The notes under the pieces: generated by a model
Databases searched by the model: none
What the model was told of the DNA's origin: nothing
What the model saw: only the letters and a program-made list of their open reading frames with translations
NCBI GenBank assembly: GCA_020848835.1
Contig: JADLHJ010000004.1
Location: 1-64,000, forward strand
Source: Candidatus Hydrogenedentota bacterium
GTDB taxonomy: Bacteria; Hydrogenedentota; Hydrogenedentia; Hydrogenedentales; SLHB01
DNA: 64,000 nt
Direction of reading: 5' to 3'
Made by a program: the position numbers and the translations under genes
Shown here: piece after piece, positions 25,777 to 35,552 of the stretch
Layout of the letters: the number at the start of each line of letters is the position of its first letter
Position numbering within the stretch: position 1 is the stretch's first letter

Positions 25777-25816
25777 TTTTTACAGCATTTTTATGCCTAT
25801 AACCCTCGTATTTACA
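25777..25816 (+). promoter_or_regulatory. Candidate KdpE operator of the kdp operon
   Basis: Direct repeats TTTTTACA (25777-25784) and TTTTTATG (25788-25795) are spaced by exactly 11 bases, one helical turn, and a further TTTACA lies two turns on (25811-25816). The E. coli kdp operator is also a pair of T-rich TTTTTAT/TTTACA-like elements, from memory. Position, about 55-95 bases before the first kdp ORF, fits an activator site. No strong -35 box is seen, as expected of an activated promoter. Confidence 0.5.
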
Positions 25817-25870
25817 CCGTTGTTTCATCTTTCCGGGTAAATTCCATTCATGCGACGGAGGTGCATTCGT

Positions 25871-25963
25871 ATGGATTTTGTGTTTGTTTTGCTGATCGCG
25901 GTCTTCACGGTGGCCATGTTGTTCATGGTCGTCGCGTGCGACCGCCTGGCTGGAGGTTCGTAA
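25871..25963 (+). CDS. 30-residue membrane protein at the head of the kdp operon
   Basis: A single hydrophobic helix (MDFVFVLLIAVFTVAMLFMV) followed by VACDRLAGGS, with GGAGG 8 bases before the ATG and the kdpF start one base after its stop. Short ORFs of this shape ending in a C(D/E)RL motif occur ahead of kdpF in several kdp operons as far as I recall, without an assigned role. It may be a second small subunit of the KdpFABC complex. Confidence 0.65.
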   Translation: MDFVFVLLIAVFTVAMLFMVVACDRLAGGS

Positions 25964-25964
25964 C

Positions 25965-26054
25965 GTGGGACCGATCTACGTCATCGCGGGGACGATTGCA
26001 TTCGTGCTTTTAATCTACCTGTTTTACGCGATGTTTAAACCGGAGCGATTCTGA
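25965..26054 (+). CDS. kdpF: K+-transporting ATPase subunit F
   Basis: A 29-residue, single-helix protein: a short N-terminus, IAGTIAFVLLIYLFYAMF and the diagnostic end KPERF. KdpF stabilises the KdpABC complex in the inner membrane. GTG start. Its TGA overlaps the kdpA ATG by one base (TGATG), so translation is coupled. Confidence 0.85.
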   Translation: MGPIYVIAGTIAFVLLIYLFYAMFKPERF

Positions 26055-27775
26055 TGAGTAGCGCGTTTGCAGTTCAACTGATTTTGTACATGGCCGTGCT
26101 GGCGGGCATCACACCCCTGATGGGGAAGTGGATGCTTGCCGCGGTCGATGGGCATTGCGGGCGCGGACCGCTGGGCAAGGCCGAGCGGCTCTTCTATCGC
26201 GTCTGCGGCGTGAACCCCGACGAGGAGATGACGTGGCAGCGCTATGCCTTCGGCATGATGCTGTTCAGCGGCGTTGGCGCGTTGGTGACCTATTTTATGC
26301 AACGCACACAGTTGTGGTTGCCGCTAAATCCGCAACACATGGCGAACGTTACGCCGGACAGTTCGTTTAACACGGCGGTGAGTTTCACCACGAATACCAA
26401 CTGGCAGGGCTACGTCGGCGAAGCGACGATGTCGTACTTCACGCAGATGGCCGGTCTTGCCGTACATAACTTTGTGTCTGCGGCGGCGGGCATCGCGGTG
26501 GCGTTTGCGCTGATGCGCGGCATCACGCGCAAATCCGTGAACACGATCGGCAATGTGTGGACGGACCTGACGCGTCTCACTATGTACGTGCTGCTGCCGA
26601 TCTGTTTCGTGTTCGCGCTATTGCTGATCAGCCAGGGCATGATCCAAAACTTCAACGAATATGTGAAGGTCACCCCGCTCGATCCTGCGCAGGGTGAGCA
26701 ATCGCTTGCGATGGGCCCGGTCGCGTCGCAGATTGCGATCAAGATGCTGGGGACCAACGGCGGCGGCTTCTTCAATGCGAACGCCGCGCACCCCTACGAA
26801 AACCCGAACATGCTCAGCAATGCGCTCCAGATTCTCGCAATCTTTTCCCTTGGCGCTGGCCTGTGCTATTCGTTCGGACTGATGGCGAGCGACAAACGCC
26901 AGGGCTGGGCGATCTGGTCGGCGATGGCGATCATGTTTGTCGTGGCCGCGTGTTTCTGCGTGACCTTCGAACAACAGGGCAATCCCGCGCTCGCGCAGTA
27001 TGGTGTCGATCAGACCGCGAGCACGCTGCAGCCCGGCGGCAACATGGAAGGCAAGGAGGCGCGCTTCGGAATTGCGGCGTCGTCATTGTTCGCAACTATC
27101 ACTACATCCGCGTCGTGCGGTGCGGTGAACAGTATGCACGCATCATACACACCGCTCGGCGGATTGGTTCCGATGTGGCTCATGCAGCTCGGCGAAGTCG
27201 TGTACGGCGGCGTGGGCTCCGGTATGTACGGCATGCTTGTCTTTGTTGTCGTTGCGGTATTTGTCGCGGGCCTCATGGTGGGCCGCACGCCGGAATATCT
27301 CGGCAAAAAAATCGAGCCGTATGAAATGAAGATGGCGGCCTTCGTTGTGCTGGTCACACCGTTGCTCGTGCTGTTGGGCACCGCGATTGCCGTGGCGGGT
27401 GAAGCGGGACAGAAAGGTCCTTTGAACCCCGGACCGCACGGCTTCAGCGAAATCCTTTACGGCTTCTCGTCCGCTGCGAACAACAATGGCAGCGCCTTCG
27501 CGAGCTTGTCTGCGAACACGCCCTTTTACAACACGGCGCTGGGCATCGCGATGTGGTTCGGCCGATTCGCGATTATGGTGCCGGTTCTGGCGATAGCGGG
27601 ATCGCTGGCGCGCAAGCGTGGAATGGCAGTGACTGCGGGCACCTTGCCCACGCACGGGCCGTTGTTCGTGTTCCTGTTGATTTCAACCGTGTTGATCGTC
27701 GGCGCGTTGACGTATCTGCCCGCGTTGGCCCTTGGACCAATCGCCGAGCAACTCTTGCTCGTTGCGGCGCACTAA
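26054..27775 (+). CDS. kdpA: K+-transporting ATPase subunit A
   Basis: The channel-like subunit that binds and translocates potassium, related to SKT transporters. Seen are the selectivity-loop regions FNTAVSFTTNTNWQGY, GTNGGGFFNANAAHPYENP, TTSASCGAVNSMHASYTPLGG and NNNGSAFASL, with about ten hydrophobic helices over 573 residues (family ~560). All four pore glycine segments look intact. Works with KdpB, C and F under potassium limitation. Confidence 0.95.
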   Translation: MSSAFAVQLILYMAVLAGITPLMGKWMLAAVDGHCGRGPLGKAERLFYRVCGVNPDEEMTWQRYAFGMMLFSGVGALVTYFMQRTQLWLPLNPQHMANVTPDSSFNTAVSFTTNTNWQGYVGEATMSYFTQMAGLAVHNFVSAAAGIAVAFALMRGITRKSVNTIGNVWTDLTRLTMYVLLPICFVFALLLISQGMIQNFNEYVKVTPLDPAQGEQSLAMGPVASQIAIKMLGTNGGGFFNANAAHPYENPNMLSNALQILAIFSLGAGLCYSFGLMASDKRQGWAIWSAMAIMFVVAACFCVTFEQQGNPALAQYGVDQTASTLQPGGNMEGKEARFGIAASSLFATITTSASCGAVNSMHASYTPLGGLVPMWLMQLGEVVYGGVGSGMYGMLVFVVVAVFVAGLMVGRTPEYLGKKIEPYEMKMAAFVVLVTPLLVLLGTAIAVAGEAGQKGPLNPGPHGFSEILYGFSSAANNNGSAFASLSANTPFYNTALGIAMWFGRFAIMVPVLAIAGSLARKRGMAVTAGTLPTHGPLFVFLLISTVLIVGALTYLPALALGPIAEQLLLVAAH

Positions 27776-27796
27776 GTATAAGGACGAAGAAATACT

Positions 27797-29854
27797 ATGT
27801 TTCGTAAAAGCAAACCGCTCTTCGATACGCCGCTTCTCTTGGAGGCGGCGAGCGGAGCGTTTCAAAAATTAGACCCGCGCGTGCAGGTGCGCAACCCGGT
27901 GATGTTTGTCGTGTACATCGGCAGCATCATCACGACCTTCCTCTTCGTGCATACCTGGGGCGGCAACGGAGAAGCGCCGGGCCTGTTCATTCTCGGCGTG
28001 GCGATTTGGCTGTGGGCTACGCTGCTCTTCGCAAATTTCGCGGAGGCGCTTGCGGAAGGCCGCGGCAAGGCGCAGGCGGCGACGCTGCGCGCGATGCGCA
28101 CGACGGTGAACGCGAAGAAGCTGTCCGAGCCGCGTCACGGCGCGGCGTGGTTCAGCGTGCCCGCGGACAATTTGGTGAAGGACGATGTCGTGTTGGTGGA
28201 AGCCGGCGACGTCATTCCCTGCGACGGGCAGGTAATCGAAGGCGTGGCGTCGGTCGATGAAAGCGCAATCACGGGCGAATCCGCGCCGGTGATCCGCGAA
28301 TCGGGCGGCGATTTCAACGCGGTCACGGGCGGCACCCGCGTGTTGTCCGATTGGCTGGTTGTGATCGTCACGACGAACCCGGGCGAATCGTTCCTGGATC
28401 GCATGATTGCGATGGTGGAAGGCGCGACGCGCCGCAAAACGCCGAACGAAATCGCGCTGACGATCCTGCTTGCGAGTTTCACGATCGTGTTCCTGCTCGC
28501 GACGGCGACGTTGTTGCCGTATTCGCTGTACGCAATCCAACAAGCCGGCACGGGTAGCGTGATTACGATTACGGTGTTAATCGCTCTGCTGGTCTGCTTG
28601 ATCCCGACCACGATTGGCGGATTATTGTCCGCTATCGGTATTGCGGGGATGAGCCGTATGCTTGAAGCGAACGTCGTTGCGACATCTGGCCGCGCGATCG
28701 AAGCGGCGGGCGATATCGATACGTTGCTGCTCGACAAGACCGGCACGATTACGCTCGGCAACCGTCAAGCGACCGCGTTTCTGCCCGCACCGGGTGTAAA
28801 AGAGAAAGAGCTTGCGGACACCGCGCAGCTTGCATCGCTAGCGGACGAAACGCCCGAGGGCCGCAGCATCGTCATACTCGCGAAGCAGAAGTACAACCTG
28901 CGCGAACGCGAAGTACACAAGATCGAGGCGACCTTCGTGCCGTTCTCCGCGCAGACGCGCATGAGTGGCGTATCGATGCACGGCATAGAAGTGCGCAAGG
29001 GCGCTGCGGACGCTATCCGCAAGTTTGTCGAAAGCGCCGGAGGGAAGTTTCCTGAGGCCGTGCAGCGCAATGTCGATGACGTGGCGCGCCGCGGCGGTAC
29101 GCCGCTGGTTGTTGCGGAGGCCGCGCGCGTGCTCGGCGTCGTCGAATTGAAAGACATTGTGAAAGGCGGCATCAAGGAACGCTTCGCGGAGATGCGCCGC
29201 ATGGGCATCAAGACCGTAATGATCACCGGTGACAATCCGTTGACGGCGGCGGCGATCGCGGCGGAGTCTGGAGTCGATGATTTTCTTGCCGAAGCGACGC
29301 CCGAGGCGAAACTTTCGCTGATCCGCAAGTATCAGGCTGAAGGCCATCTCGTCGCGATGACCGGTGACGGCACAAACGACGCGCCCGCGCTGGCGCAGGC
29401 GGACGTTGCCGTGGCGATGAACTCCGGCACGCAAGCGGCGAAAGAGGCCGGCACAATGGTGGACCTCGATTCGAACCCGACGAAACTGATCGAGGTCGTC
29501 GAAATCGGCAAGCAGATGCTGATCACGCGCGGGTCGCTGACAACCTTCAGCATCGCGAACGACGTGGCGAAGTATTTCGCGATTATACCCGCGGCATTCG
29601 CGACGACGTATCCGCCATTGAACGCGCTGAACATCATGCACCTGGCGACGCCATCGTCGGCGATCATGTCCGCGGTGATATTCAATGCACTGATCATCAT
29701 CGCACTGATCCCGCTGGCGTTGCGCGGTGTGCAGTACAGGCCGTCCAGCGCGGCGGCGATGTTGCGCCGCAACATCATGATCTACGGCGTGGGCGGCGTG
29801 ATTGCGCCGTTCATCGGCATCAAGTTCATCGACGTCATTATTTCGGCGTTCTAA
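27797..29854 (+). CDS. kdpB: K+-transporting P-type ATPase subunit B
   Basis: The energising P-type ATPase of the complex, 685 residues. It has the actuator motif [12 protein letters not shown], the phosphorylation site LLDKTGTIT, a nucleotide domain with ETPEGRSIV, and hinge motifs [14 protein letters not shown] and [22 protein letters not shown]. These are complete and in order, so the enzyme should be active. Starts 21 bases after kdpA. It is separated from kdpC by 187 bases that contain a palindromic repeat. Confidence 0.96.
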   Translation: MFRKSKPLFDTPLLLEAASGAFQKLDPRVQVRNPVMFVVYIGSIITTFLFVHTWGGNGEAPGLFILGVAIWLWATLLFANFAEALAEGRGKAQAATLRAMRTTVNAKKLSEPRHGAAWFSVPADNLVKDDVVLVEAGDVIPCDGQVIEGVASVDESAITGESAPVIRESGGDFNAVTGGTRVLSDWLVVIVTTNPGESFLDRMIAMVEGATRRKTPNEIALTILLASFTIVFLLATATLLPYSLYAIQQAGTGSVITITVLIALLVCLIPTTIGGLLSAIGIAGMSRMLEANVVATSGRAIEAAGDIDTLLLDKTGTITLGNRQATAFLPAPGVKEKELADTAQLASLADETPEGRSIVILAKQKYNLREREVHKIEATFVPFSAQTRMSGVSMHGIEVRKGAADAIRKFVESAGGKFPEAVQRNVDDVARRGGTPLVVAEAARVLGVVELKDIVKGGIKERFAEMRRMGIKTVMITGDNPLTAAAIAAESGVDDFLAEATPEAKLSLIRKYQAEGHLVAMTGDGTNDAPALAQADVAVAMNSGTQAAKEAGTMVDLDSNPTKLIEVVEIGKQMLITRGSLTTFSIANDVAKYFAIIPAAFATTYPPLNALNIMHLATPSSAIMSAVIFNALIIIALIPLALRGVQYRPSSAAAMLRRNIMIYGVGGVIAPFIGIKFIDVIISAF

Positions 29855-29887
29855 AAACAATTGAAGACGACGTTCATCGCAAGCCAA

Positions 29888-29989
29888 CTATTTGGACTGC
29901 GGTGGCGGAGCGGCCGAGCGGTGACACCGCTTTGGCTGTCTAAAAAAAACAGCCAAAGCGGCGTCTACCCGCCGCCGCACTCCAAATAG
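29888..29989. repeat. REP-like palindromic repeat, copy 2, inside the kdp operon
   Basis: Outer arms 29888-29908 and 29969-29989 match as complements with two mismatches; an inner perfect 13-bp stem (29927-29939 with 29949-29961) surrounds an A-rich loop. The right half shares AAAGCGGCG...CGCCGCACTCCAAA with copy 1 (14 identical bases at 29973-29986). It occupies most of the kdpB-kdpC gap and may shape mRNA ends or the B:C ratio. The long stem is not a tRNA despite a GGCCGAGCGG segment. Confidence 0.75.
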
Positions 29990-30041
29990 CGCACTGTTTC
30001 AATTACGTTGAGCCGGTGCAGACAACATAAGGACAGAAAAG

Positions 30042-30611
30042 ATGTTTAGCGAATTGAGACAGGCCGTCTCGGTATTTCTCGCGTTGACGGTCATTACGGG
30101 CTTGGCCTATCCTTTATTGGTGACTGGCGTAGCACAGATGGTGTTTCCGCGGCAGGCGAACGGCAGCCTGATCGAGTGCGACGGCGTTGTGGTTGGTTCC
30201 TCGTTGATTGGGCAGACCTTCTCCGACCCGAAGTATTTCTGGGGCCGGCCGTCGGCGACGTCGCCTTCCTGTAACGCCGCCGCATCCAGCGGATCGAATT
30301 TTGGCCCGTCTAATCCCGCGCTGCACGATGCGGTGAAACAGCGTTGCGAAGCGCTGCGCGCAGCCGATCCGGACAACAAGGCGCCGATCCCGGTTGACCT
30401 CGTGACGGCATCCAGCAGCGGTCTCGATCCGCAGATCAGCATCGCGGGCGCGATGTACCAGGCGGGCCGCGTCGCGCGCGTGCGCGGGTTGGAGTTGGCA
30501 AAAGTAGAGGCGATGATCACCGGGCGCGCATCGAAACCGCTCGCACCGGGATTGAGCGAGCCCACCATTAATGTGCTCGAACTCAATCTCGCCCTCGACG
30601 GAAAGATATAG
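30042..30611 (+). CDS. kdpC: K+-transporting ATPase subunit C
   Basis: A 189-residue protein with one N-terminal membrane helix (VFLALTVITGLAYPLLVTGV), the KdpC markers QANGSLI, GQTFSDPKYFWGRPSAT and SSSGLDPQISIAGAMYQAGRVAR. KdpC anchors the complex from the periplasmic side and raises ATP affinity. Length and motifs are normal. It follows the palindromic repeat and is 2 bases ahead of kdpD, so kdpCDE form the tight second half of the operon. Confidence 0.95.
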   Translation: MFSELRQAVSVFLALTVITGLAYPLLVTGVAQMVFPRQANGSLIECDGVVVGSSLIGQTFSDPKYFWGRPSATSPSCNAAASSGSNFGPSNPALHDAVKQRCEALRAADPDNKAPIPVDLVTASSSGLDPQISIAGAMYQAGRVARVRGLELAKVEAMITGRASKPLAPGLSEPTINVLELNLALDGKI

Positions 30612-30613
30612 CG

Positions 30614-33337
30614 TTGGTTGCACCGCCGGAAGCGCCACGTCCAAATCCTGATGACCTGCTGAAGCGGGTCAACAAAGAGGAAAGGCGCGCCGGACGCGGC
30701 AAACTCACCATATTTTTTGGGGCCTGCGCCGGCGTGGGGAAGACCTATGCCATGCTGACGCGGGCCCAACAATTGCGCGCGCAGGGCGTGGATGTCGTGG
30801 TTGGTCTCGTCGAGACGCACGGGCGCCGTGAGACGGAGCAATTGCTCGATGGACTCGAGCTGCTGCCGAAACGCGAGATTGAGCAGAGCGGGCGGACCTA
30901 TCGTGAGTTTGATATTGACACGGCGATAACGCGGAAGCCTGCTGTATTGCTGGTAGATGAATTTGCGCACACGAATGCGCCGGGCTCACGGCATCCGAAA
31001 CGTTGGCAGGACATCGATGAACTCGTGAACCTCGGCATCGAGGTGTACACGACGCTGAATGTGCAGCACATCGAGAGTCTGAACGACGTCGTCGGCGGCA
31101 TCACGGGTGTGCGTGTGTGGGAGACTATTCCCGACCGCGTGTTTGATCAGGCCGACGAAATTATTCTCGTCGACCTGCCCGCGGACGATTTGTTGCAGCG
31201 ATTGGCCGAGGGCAAGGTGTATATGCCCGAGCAGGCATCGCGCGCCGTGCAGAATTTTTTCCGGAAGGGAAATCTCATTGCGCTGCGCGAGATCGCGCTG
31301 CGGCGCACCGCCGATCGTGTCGATGACGAAATACACACCTACCGTCGAGAACGTATGGCCGATCAGGTTTGGGCCACGCGTGAGAGGCTGCTGGTGTGCA
31401 TCGGGCCCGCGCCGGGGTCGGACTACGTGTTACGCAGTGCGAGCCGTCTGGCTTCGAGTATCAACGCGGAATGGCACACGGTCTATATCGAGACGCCGTC
31501 ATTGCAGCATTTGCCCGAGTCTGTGCGCACGACCATCGTGCAGCGTTTGAAACTCGCACAGGACCTCGGCAGCGTGACGGCGTCTCTCGCCGGCAATGAT
31601 GTCGCGACTGCTGTGGTCGAATACGCGCGCAAACACAATGTCACCAAATTTGTAATGGGCCGCACTTGGCACAGCTGGGCCGTTCCATTTGTGCGGCCCG
31701 ATCTGCCGCAGCGCGTGGCGCTGCTCGCGCCGGATATTGATATCGTGTTGGTAGGGCGCGTAGACACGAGAACAGCGACACCTGTTTTAAGTAGCGCGAC
31801 AAAAGGGCGTTTTCGCATTGACTGGCAACAAGATGGCGCGGGCTACGCCACGGCGCTTGCAGTGTGTATAGGCACTACGCTTGCTCTCACCCCGCTTCGG
31901 GTTTACTTCGCGCCGACCAACATCGCAATGGTCTTCCTACTCGGCGTGCTGTTGATCGCATCGCGATTTGGACGAGGCCCCGCGATATTTTCGGCGCTTA
32001 TAAATGTGTTGGCGTTCGACGTGCTGTTCGTCCCACCCCGTTTTTCACTGGCAGTAACAGACGTTCAATATATCATCACGTTCGCGGCGATGCTGGCGGT
32101 TGGACTACTCACAGCACAATTGACGGCCGGCTTGCGCTTTGAGGCCGGCGTCGCGGCGCAACGCGAAGAACGCGCGCACGACTTGTATCAACTTGCGCGT
32201 GAACTGTCCGCGGCGATCACCACAGATCAAATTCAATCGATTGTGCAGCGCGCAGTGAAAGGCTTGTTCGGATTGCCAGGAGCGGTGATCATGCCCGACT
32301 TGCACGATCGCCTGGAGATGCCCGAAAGGGTGGGAAGCGCCGCGCCGGACCGCGGCACGGCACAATGGGCTTACGATCGCGGCACGCCCGCGGGCGTTGG
32401 CACGGACACCTTGCCGGGCAGTTCGCACTTGTATCTGCCCATGCGCGCGCCAATGCGCGTGCGCGGCTTGATCGCCATTGAAGCGCCGAATGCCGGCGTT
32501 GTCGGCGCGCCTGAACAACGGCGACAGCTCGACACGATAGCCGCGCTCGCGGCCATTGCGTTGGAGCGTGTTCACTTCGTGAGCGTGGCGCAGGAGACCC
32601 TGCTGAAGATCGAATCGGAGCGTCTGCGCGAGTCGCTGCTCGCCGCATTGTCACACGATCTGCGCACGCCACTCACGTCGTTGATAGGAATGGCGGAGGC
32701 CCTATCGCAACGGCCGGAACAACTGACGCCGGATCAATTCGAAGTGCTTTCGTCGATGCGCGCGCAAGCGGGGCGCATGATGCGTATCGTCACGAACCTG
32801 CTCGACCTCGCGCGGCTCGAATCCGGCGAAGCGCCGTTGCGCGCGGACTGGCAGTCGCTCGAAGAGATTGTCGGCGCTGCGCGCGTGGCGCTGTCGGACG
32901 TGCTGAAAGAGTATCGCGTGACGGTTACGATTCCATCGGACTTTCCGCTGCTCTTTGGGGATGCCGTATTGCTTGAACGCGTCTTTGTGAATTTATTGGA
33001 GAATGCGGCGAAGTACACGCCGAAAGCATCAACGATTGCGGTGGAGTCGCATACGAAAGACGAGCGCATTGAGATCACAGTCTCTGATGACGGACCGGGT
33101 CTGCCGCCGGGGCGCGAAGAAGAAGTTTTCAATAAGTTTGTGCGCGCCAAACCGGAATCGAATGTGCCGGGCCTTGGCCTTGGACTCGCGATTTGCCGCA
33201 CCATCGTGACCGCGCACAATGGTACGATCACCGCTGAGAACAAACGCGACGGGGGCGCGCGATTTATCATTACGCTTCCGCTGAAGAAAATGCCGGCGAT
33301 GGACATTGAAGGCGATACATCGCCAGAGGCCGTATGA
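30614..33337 (+). CDS. kdpD: Sensor histidine kinase KdpD
   Basis: A 907-residue potassium/turgor sensor. Order: KdpD domain with Walker-A-like GACAGVGKT (36-44) and VDEFAHTNAPGSRHPKRWQD; a UspA-like domain (about 255-375); four membrane helices (about 410-500); a GAF-like region (about 535-680); and a kinase core with LSHDLRTPLTSL (His), NLLENAAKYTP and GPGLPPGREEEVF, then GLGLGLAICRTIV. Start is TTG 30614, since no ATG/GTG sits nearby; a weak GGAAAG precedes it. It phosphorylates KdpE, whose gene overlaps it by 4 bases. Confidence 0.95.
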   Translation: MVAPPEAPRPNPDDLLKRVNKEERRAGRGKLTIFFGACAGVGKTYAMLTRAQQLRAQGVDVVVGLVETHGRRETEQLLDGLELLPKREIEQSGRTYREFDIDTAITRKPAVLLVDEFAHTNAPGSRHPKRWQDIDELVNLGIEVYTTLNVQHIESLNDVVGGITGVRVWETIPDRVFDQADEIILVDLPADDLLQRLAEGKVYMPEQASRAVQNFFRKGNLIALREIALRRTADRVDDEIHTYRRERMADQVWATRERLLVCIGPAPGSDYVLRSASRLASSINAEWHTVYIETPSLQHLPESVRTTIVQRLKLAQDLGSVTASLAGNDVATAVVEYARKHNVTKFVMGRTWHSWAVPFVRPDLPQRVALLAPDIDIVLVGRVDTRTATPVLSSATKGRFRIDWQQDGAGYATALAVCIGTTLALTPLRVYFAPTNIAMVFLLGVLLIASRFGRGPAIFSALINVLAFDVLFVPPRFSLAVTDVQYIITFAAMLAVGLLTAQLTAGLRFEAGVAAQREERAHDLYQLARELSAAITTDQIQSIVQRAVKGLFGLPGAVIMPDLHDRLEMPERVGSAAPDRGTAQWAYDRGTPAGVGTDTLPGSSHLYLPMRAPMRVRGLIAIEAPNAGVVGAPEQRRQLDTIAALAAIALERVHFVSVAQETLLKIESERLRESLLAALSHDLRTPLTSLIGMAEALSQRPEQLTPDQFEVLSSMRAQAGRMMRIVTNLLDLARLESGEAPLRADWQSLEEIVGAARVALSDVLKEYRVTVTIPSDFPLLFGDAVLLERVFVNLLENAAKYTPKASTIAVESHTKDERIEITVSDDGPGLPPGREEEVFNKFVRAKPESNVPGLGLGLAICRTIVTAHNGTITAENKRDGGARFIITLPLKKMPAMDIEGDTSPEAV

Positions 33338-34038
33338 GCACCGATTCAAACCCCGCAAGCGTCCTAGTCATCGAAGACGACGAAGAGATTCGCCGTTTCG
33401 TGCGCACCGCGCTGAAGGCGGAAGGTTTTCGCGTGTATGAAGCGGACTCGATGTCTGCGGGTCTTGTCGAAGCGGGCACGCGCAAACCGGAGTTGGTGAT
33501 CCTCGACCTTGGATTGCCAGACGGCGACGGCGTGGATTTTATTCGCGACGTGCGGACCTGGAGCAAGCTGCCAATCATTGTGTTGTCGGCGCGTGTCGAA
33601 GAGCCGGACAAGGTGCGCGCGTTGGATGCGGGTGCGGACGATTATTTGACGAAACCCTTTGGCGTGGCAGAACTGCTGGCACGCACGCGCGCGGCGTTGC
33701 GGCGTAGCACGCGCAATGATGCCGCGGATTCGCGGGTGCAGTTTGGCGATGTGGAGGTTGATCTGACGAAGCGGACGGTCACACGTGCAGGCGCGCAAGT
33801 GCATCTCACGAAAATTGAATACCGTTTGTTGACGACTTTGCTTGCGAATGTGGGGAAGGTGTTGACGCATCGTCAACTCTTGCGCGAAGTGTGGGGGCCG
33901 TCATACGTTGAGCACAATCACTACCTGCGCATCTATATGGCGCATTTGCGGCAAAAGTTGGAGGCGGATGCGACGAACCCGCAGCATTTTATTACAGAGA
34001 CGGGTGTTGGCTATCGCTTTGTAATGGATGCTGTTTAG
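33334..34038 (+). CDS. kdpE: Response regulator KdpE
   Basis: An OmpR-type regulator: receiver with acidic pocket EDD and phospho-acceptor Asp58 (VILDLGLPDGDG), PIIVLSAR and DDYLTKPFG, then a winged helix (LTKIEYRLLTTLLAN, then VGKVLTHRQLLREVWGP and LRQKLEADATNPQHFITETGVGYRF). It activates kdp transcription when phosphorylated by KdpD. Coupled to kdpD through ATGA. A candidate target site lies upstream of the first kdp ORF. Confidence 0.95.
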   Translation: MSTDSNPASVLVIEDDEEIRRFVRTALKAEGFRVYEADSMSAGLVEAGTRKPELVILDLGLPDGDGVDFIRDVRTWSKLPIIVLSARVEEPDKVRALDAGADDYLTKPFGVAELLARTRAALRRSTRNDAADSRVQFGDVEVDLTKRTVTRAGAQVHLTKIEYRLLTTLLANVGKVLTHRQLLREVWGPSYVEHNHYLRIYMAHLRQKLEADATNPQHFITETGVGYRFVMDAV

Positions 34039-34134
34039 CCTTCCTTGACTCCCTTTATATTTCGCTTCGCGAGGAATTACACTGGCGGCTGACCGCGCGC
34101 GGGTTGCGGCGAACACATGAGGGGCTAAACCGCC

Positions 34135-35505
34135 ATGACGCAGAAAAAATCTGTCTCTACATCCGGCCGCGTGATTTCGCGGCGTTCGTTTTTGAAGAAG
34201 GGTGTTATTGCCGCAGGCGCAACGCTCGGCGCGCCTGCGATCGTGCGCGGCCAGAATCTCAATAGCCTTTTGAACATTGCGGTCATCGGTTGCGGCGGGC
34301 GGGGTGGCGGCAACGCGCAGGAAGTGTCCACGGAAAATATCGTAGCGCTGTGCGATGTTAACGGTAAGAACGTAGAAGCGGCGGCGGCGCTGTATCCCAA
34401 GGCGAAGACGTTCTCGGATTTCCGCAAGCTGTATGAAAAGCCCGATGCATTCGACGCGGTTGTAGTGAGCACCTGCGAACATACGCATGCATTCGCGACC
34501 TTGCCCGCGCTCAAACTTGGTAAACATGTCTACTGCGAAAAGCCGCTGGCCTATAACATTCATGAAACGCGCGTGATCCGTGAAGCGGCGGCGAAGGCGA
34601 AAGTAGCCACGCAGATGGGCACGCAGATTCACGCGGGCGACAATTACCATCGCGTCGTCGAGCTGATCCAATCCGGCGCGATTGGCGGTGTGACGGAAGT
34701 GCATGTGTGGGTGTCGCGCGTGTGGGGTTGGCAGGATTCCGAAGAAGAAGCGAAGGCGAATAACGATATCGTATTCAGCAAGGAACGCCCGGCAACGGAA
34801 GACCCAATTCCCGATGGTCTCGATTGGGATCTGTGGTTGGGCCCCGCGCCGTATCGTCCCTTCAACAATATTTATTTCCCCGGTCCGAAATGGTACCGCT
34901 GGTGGGAGTGGGGGAACGGTACCATGTCCGACCTCGGCAGCCATTGGAACGATCTTCCGTTCTGGGCGCTTGATCTGAAATATCCGTTGACCGTCGAAGC
35001 GTTCGGCGGGCCTGCGCATCCTGACATTGCCCCGGCATCAATGCGTGCGACCTACGAATATGCGGCGCGCGGCGACAAGCCCGCCCTGAAATTGCATTGG
35101 TATCAAGGCAAAGAGCAACCGCAATTGTTAAAGGACGGCGCGATTCCAAAATGGAATGACGGCGTGCTGTTTGTTGGCGATAAAGGAATGCTGCTTGCAG
35201 ATTATGGCAAGCACGTGCTCTTGCCGGAGGATCAATTCAAAGATTTCGCGCCACCGCCGCAAACAATCCCCAACTCGCTTGGCCATCATCAGGATTGGAT
35301 TCACGCCTGCAAGTCAGGCGAGCCGACCTTGAGCAATTTCGAGTATGCGGGCTGGCTGACGGAAGCGAATCATCTCGGCAACGTCGCGTACCGTGTCGGT
35401 AAGAAACTGGAATGGGACCCGGTAAAGATGAAGGCGACCAACGCGCCGGAAGCGGATCCATTCATCAAGCGTGAATATCGCAAGCCGTGGAAACTCGAAG
35501 TATAG
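34135..35505 (+). CDS. Gfo/Idh/MocA-family oxidoreductase, Tat-exported
   Basis: A Tat signal ([20 protein letters not shown]) precedes a Rossmann domain with [13 protein letters not shown], the GFO motif [25 protein letters not shown] and a C-terminal sheet domain ([28 protein letters not shown]). These enzymes use a tightly bound NAD(P) to oxidise or epimerise sugars; in planctomycete-like bacteria exported members are common. The active-site Lys of EKP is present. A glycosidase-like gene follows in the same direction, so the pair may act on one glycan. Confidence 0.9.
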   Translation: MTQKKSVSTSGRVISRRSFLKKGVIAAGATLGAPAIVRGQNLNSLLNIAVIGCGGRGGGNAQEVSTENIVALCDVNGKNVEAAAALYPKAKTFSDFRKLYEKPDAFDAVVVSTCEHTHAFATLPALKLGKHVYCEKPLAYNIHETRVIREAAAKAKVATQMGTQIHAGDNYHRVVELIQSGAIGGVTEVHVWVSRVWGWQDSEEEAKANNDIVFSKERPATEDPIPDGLDWDLWLGPAPYRPFNNIYFPGPKWYRWWEWGNGTMSDLGSHWNDLPFWALDLKYPLTVEAFGGPAHPDIAPASMRATYEYAARGDKPALKLHWYQGKEQPQLLKDGAIPKWNDGVLFVGDKGMLLADYGKHVLLPEDQFKDFAPPPQTIPNSLGHHQDWIHACKSGEPTLSNFEYAGWLTEANHLGNVAYRVGKKLEWDPVKMKATNAPEADPFIKREYRKPWKLEV

Positions 35506-35552
35506 GGCGCACGGAAGTTTCCCGTCTTAACAATGCAATTGGGGTAAATAGC

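Noticed and set aside
29888-29989. tRNA-like look of the GGCCGAGCGG segment between kdpB and kdpC
   Set aside because: No anticodon arm, T-loop or acceptor stem fits. The whole region folds as a long nested palindrome shared with 25630-25737.
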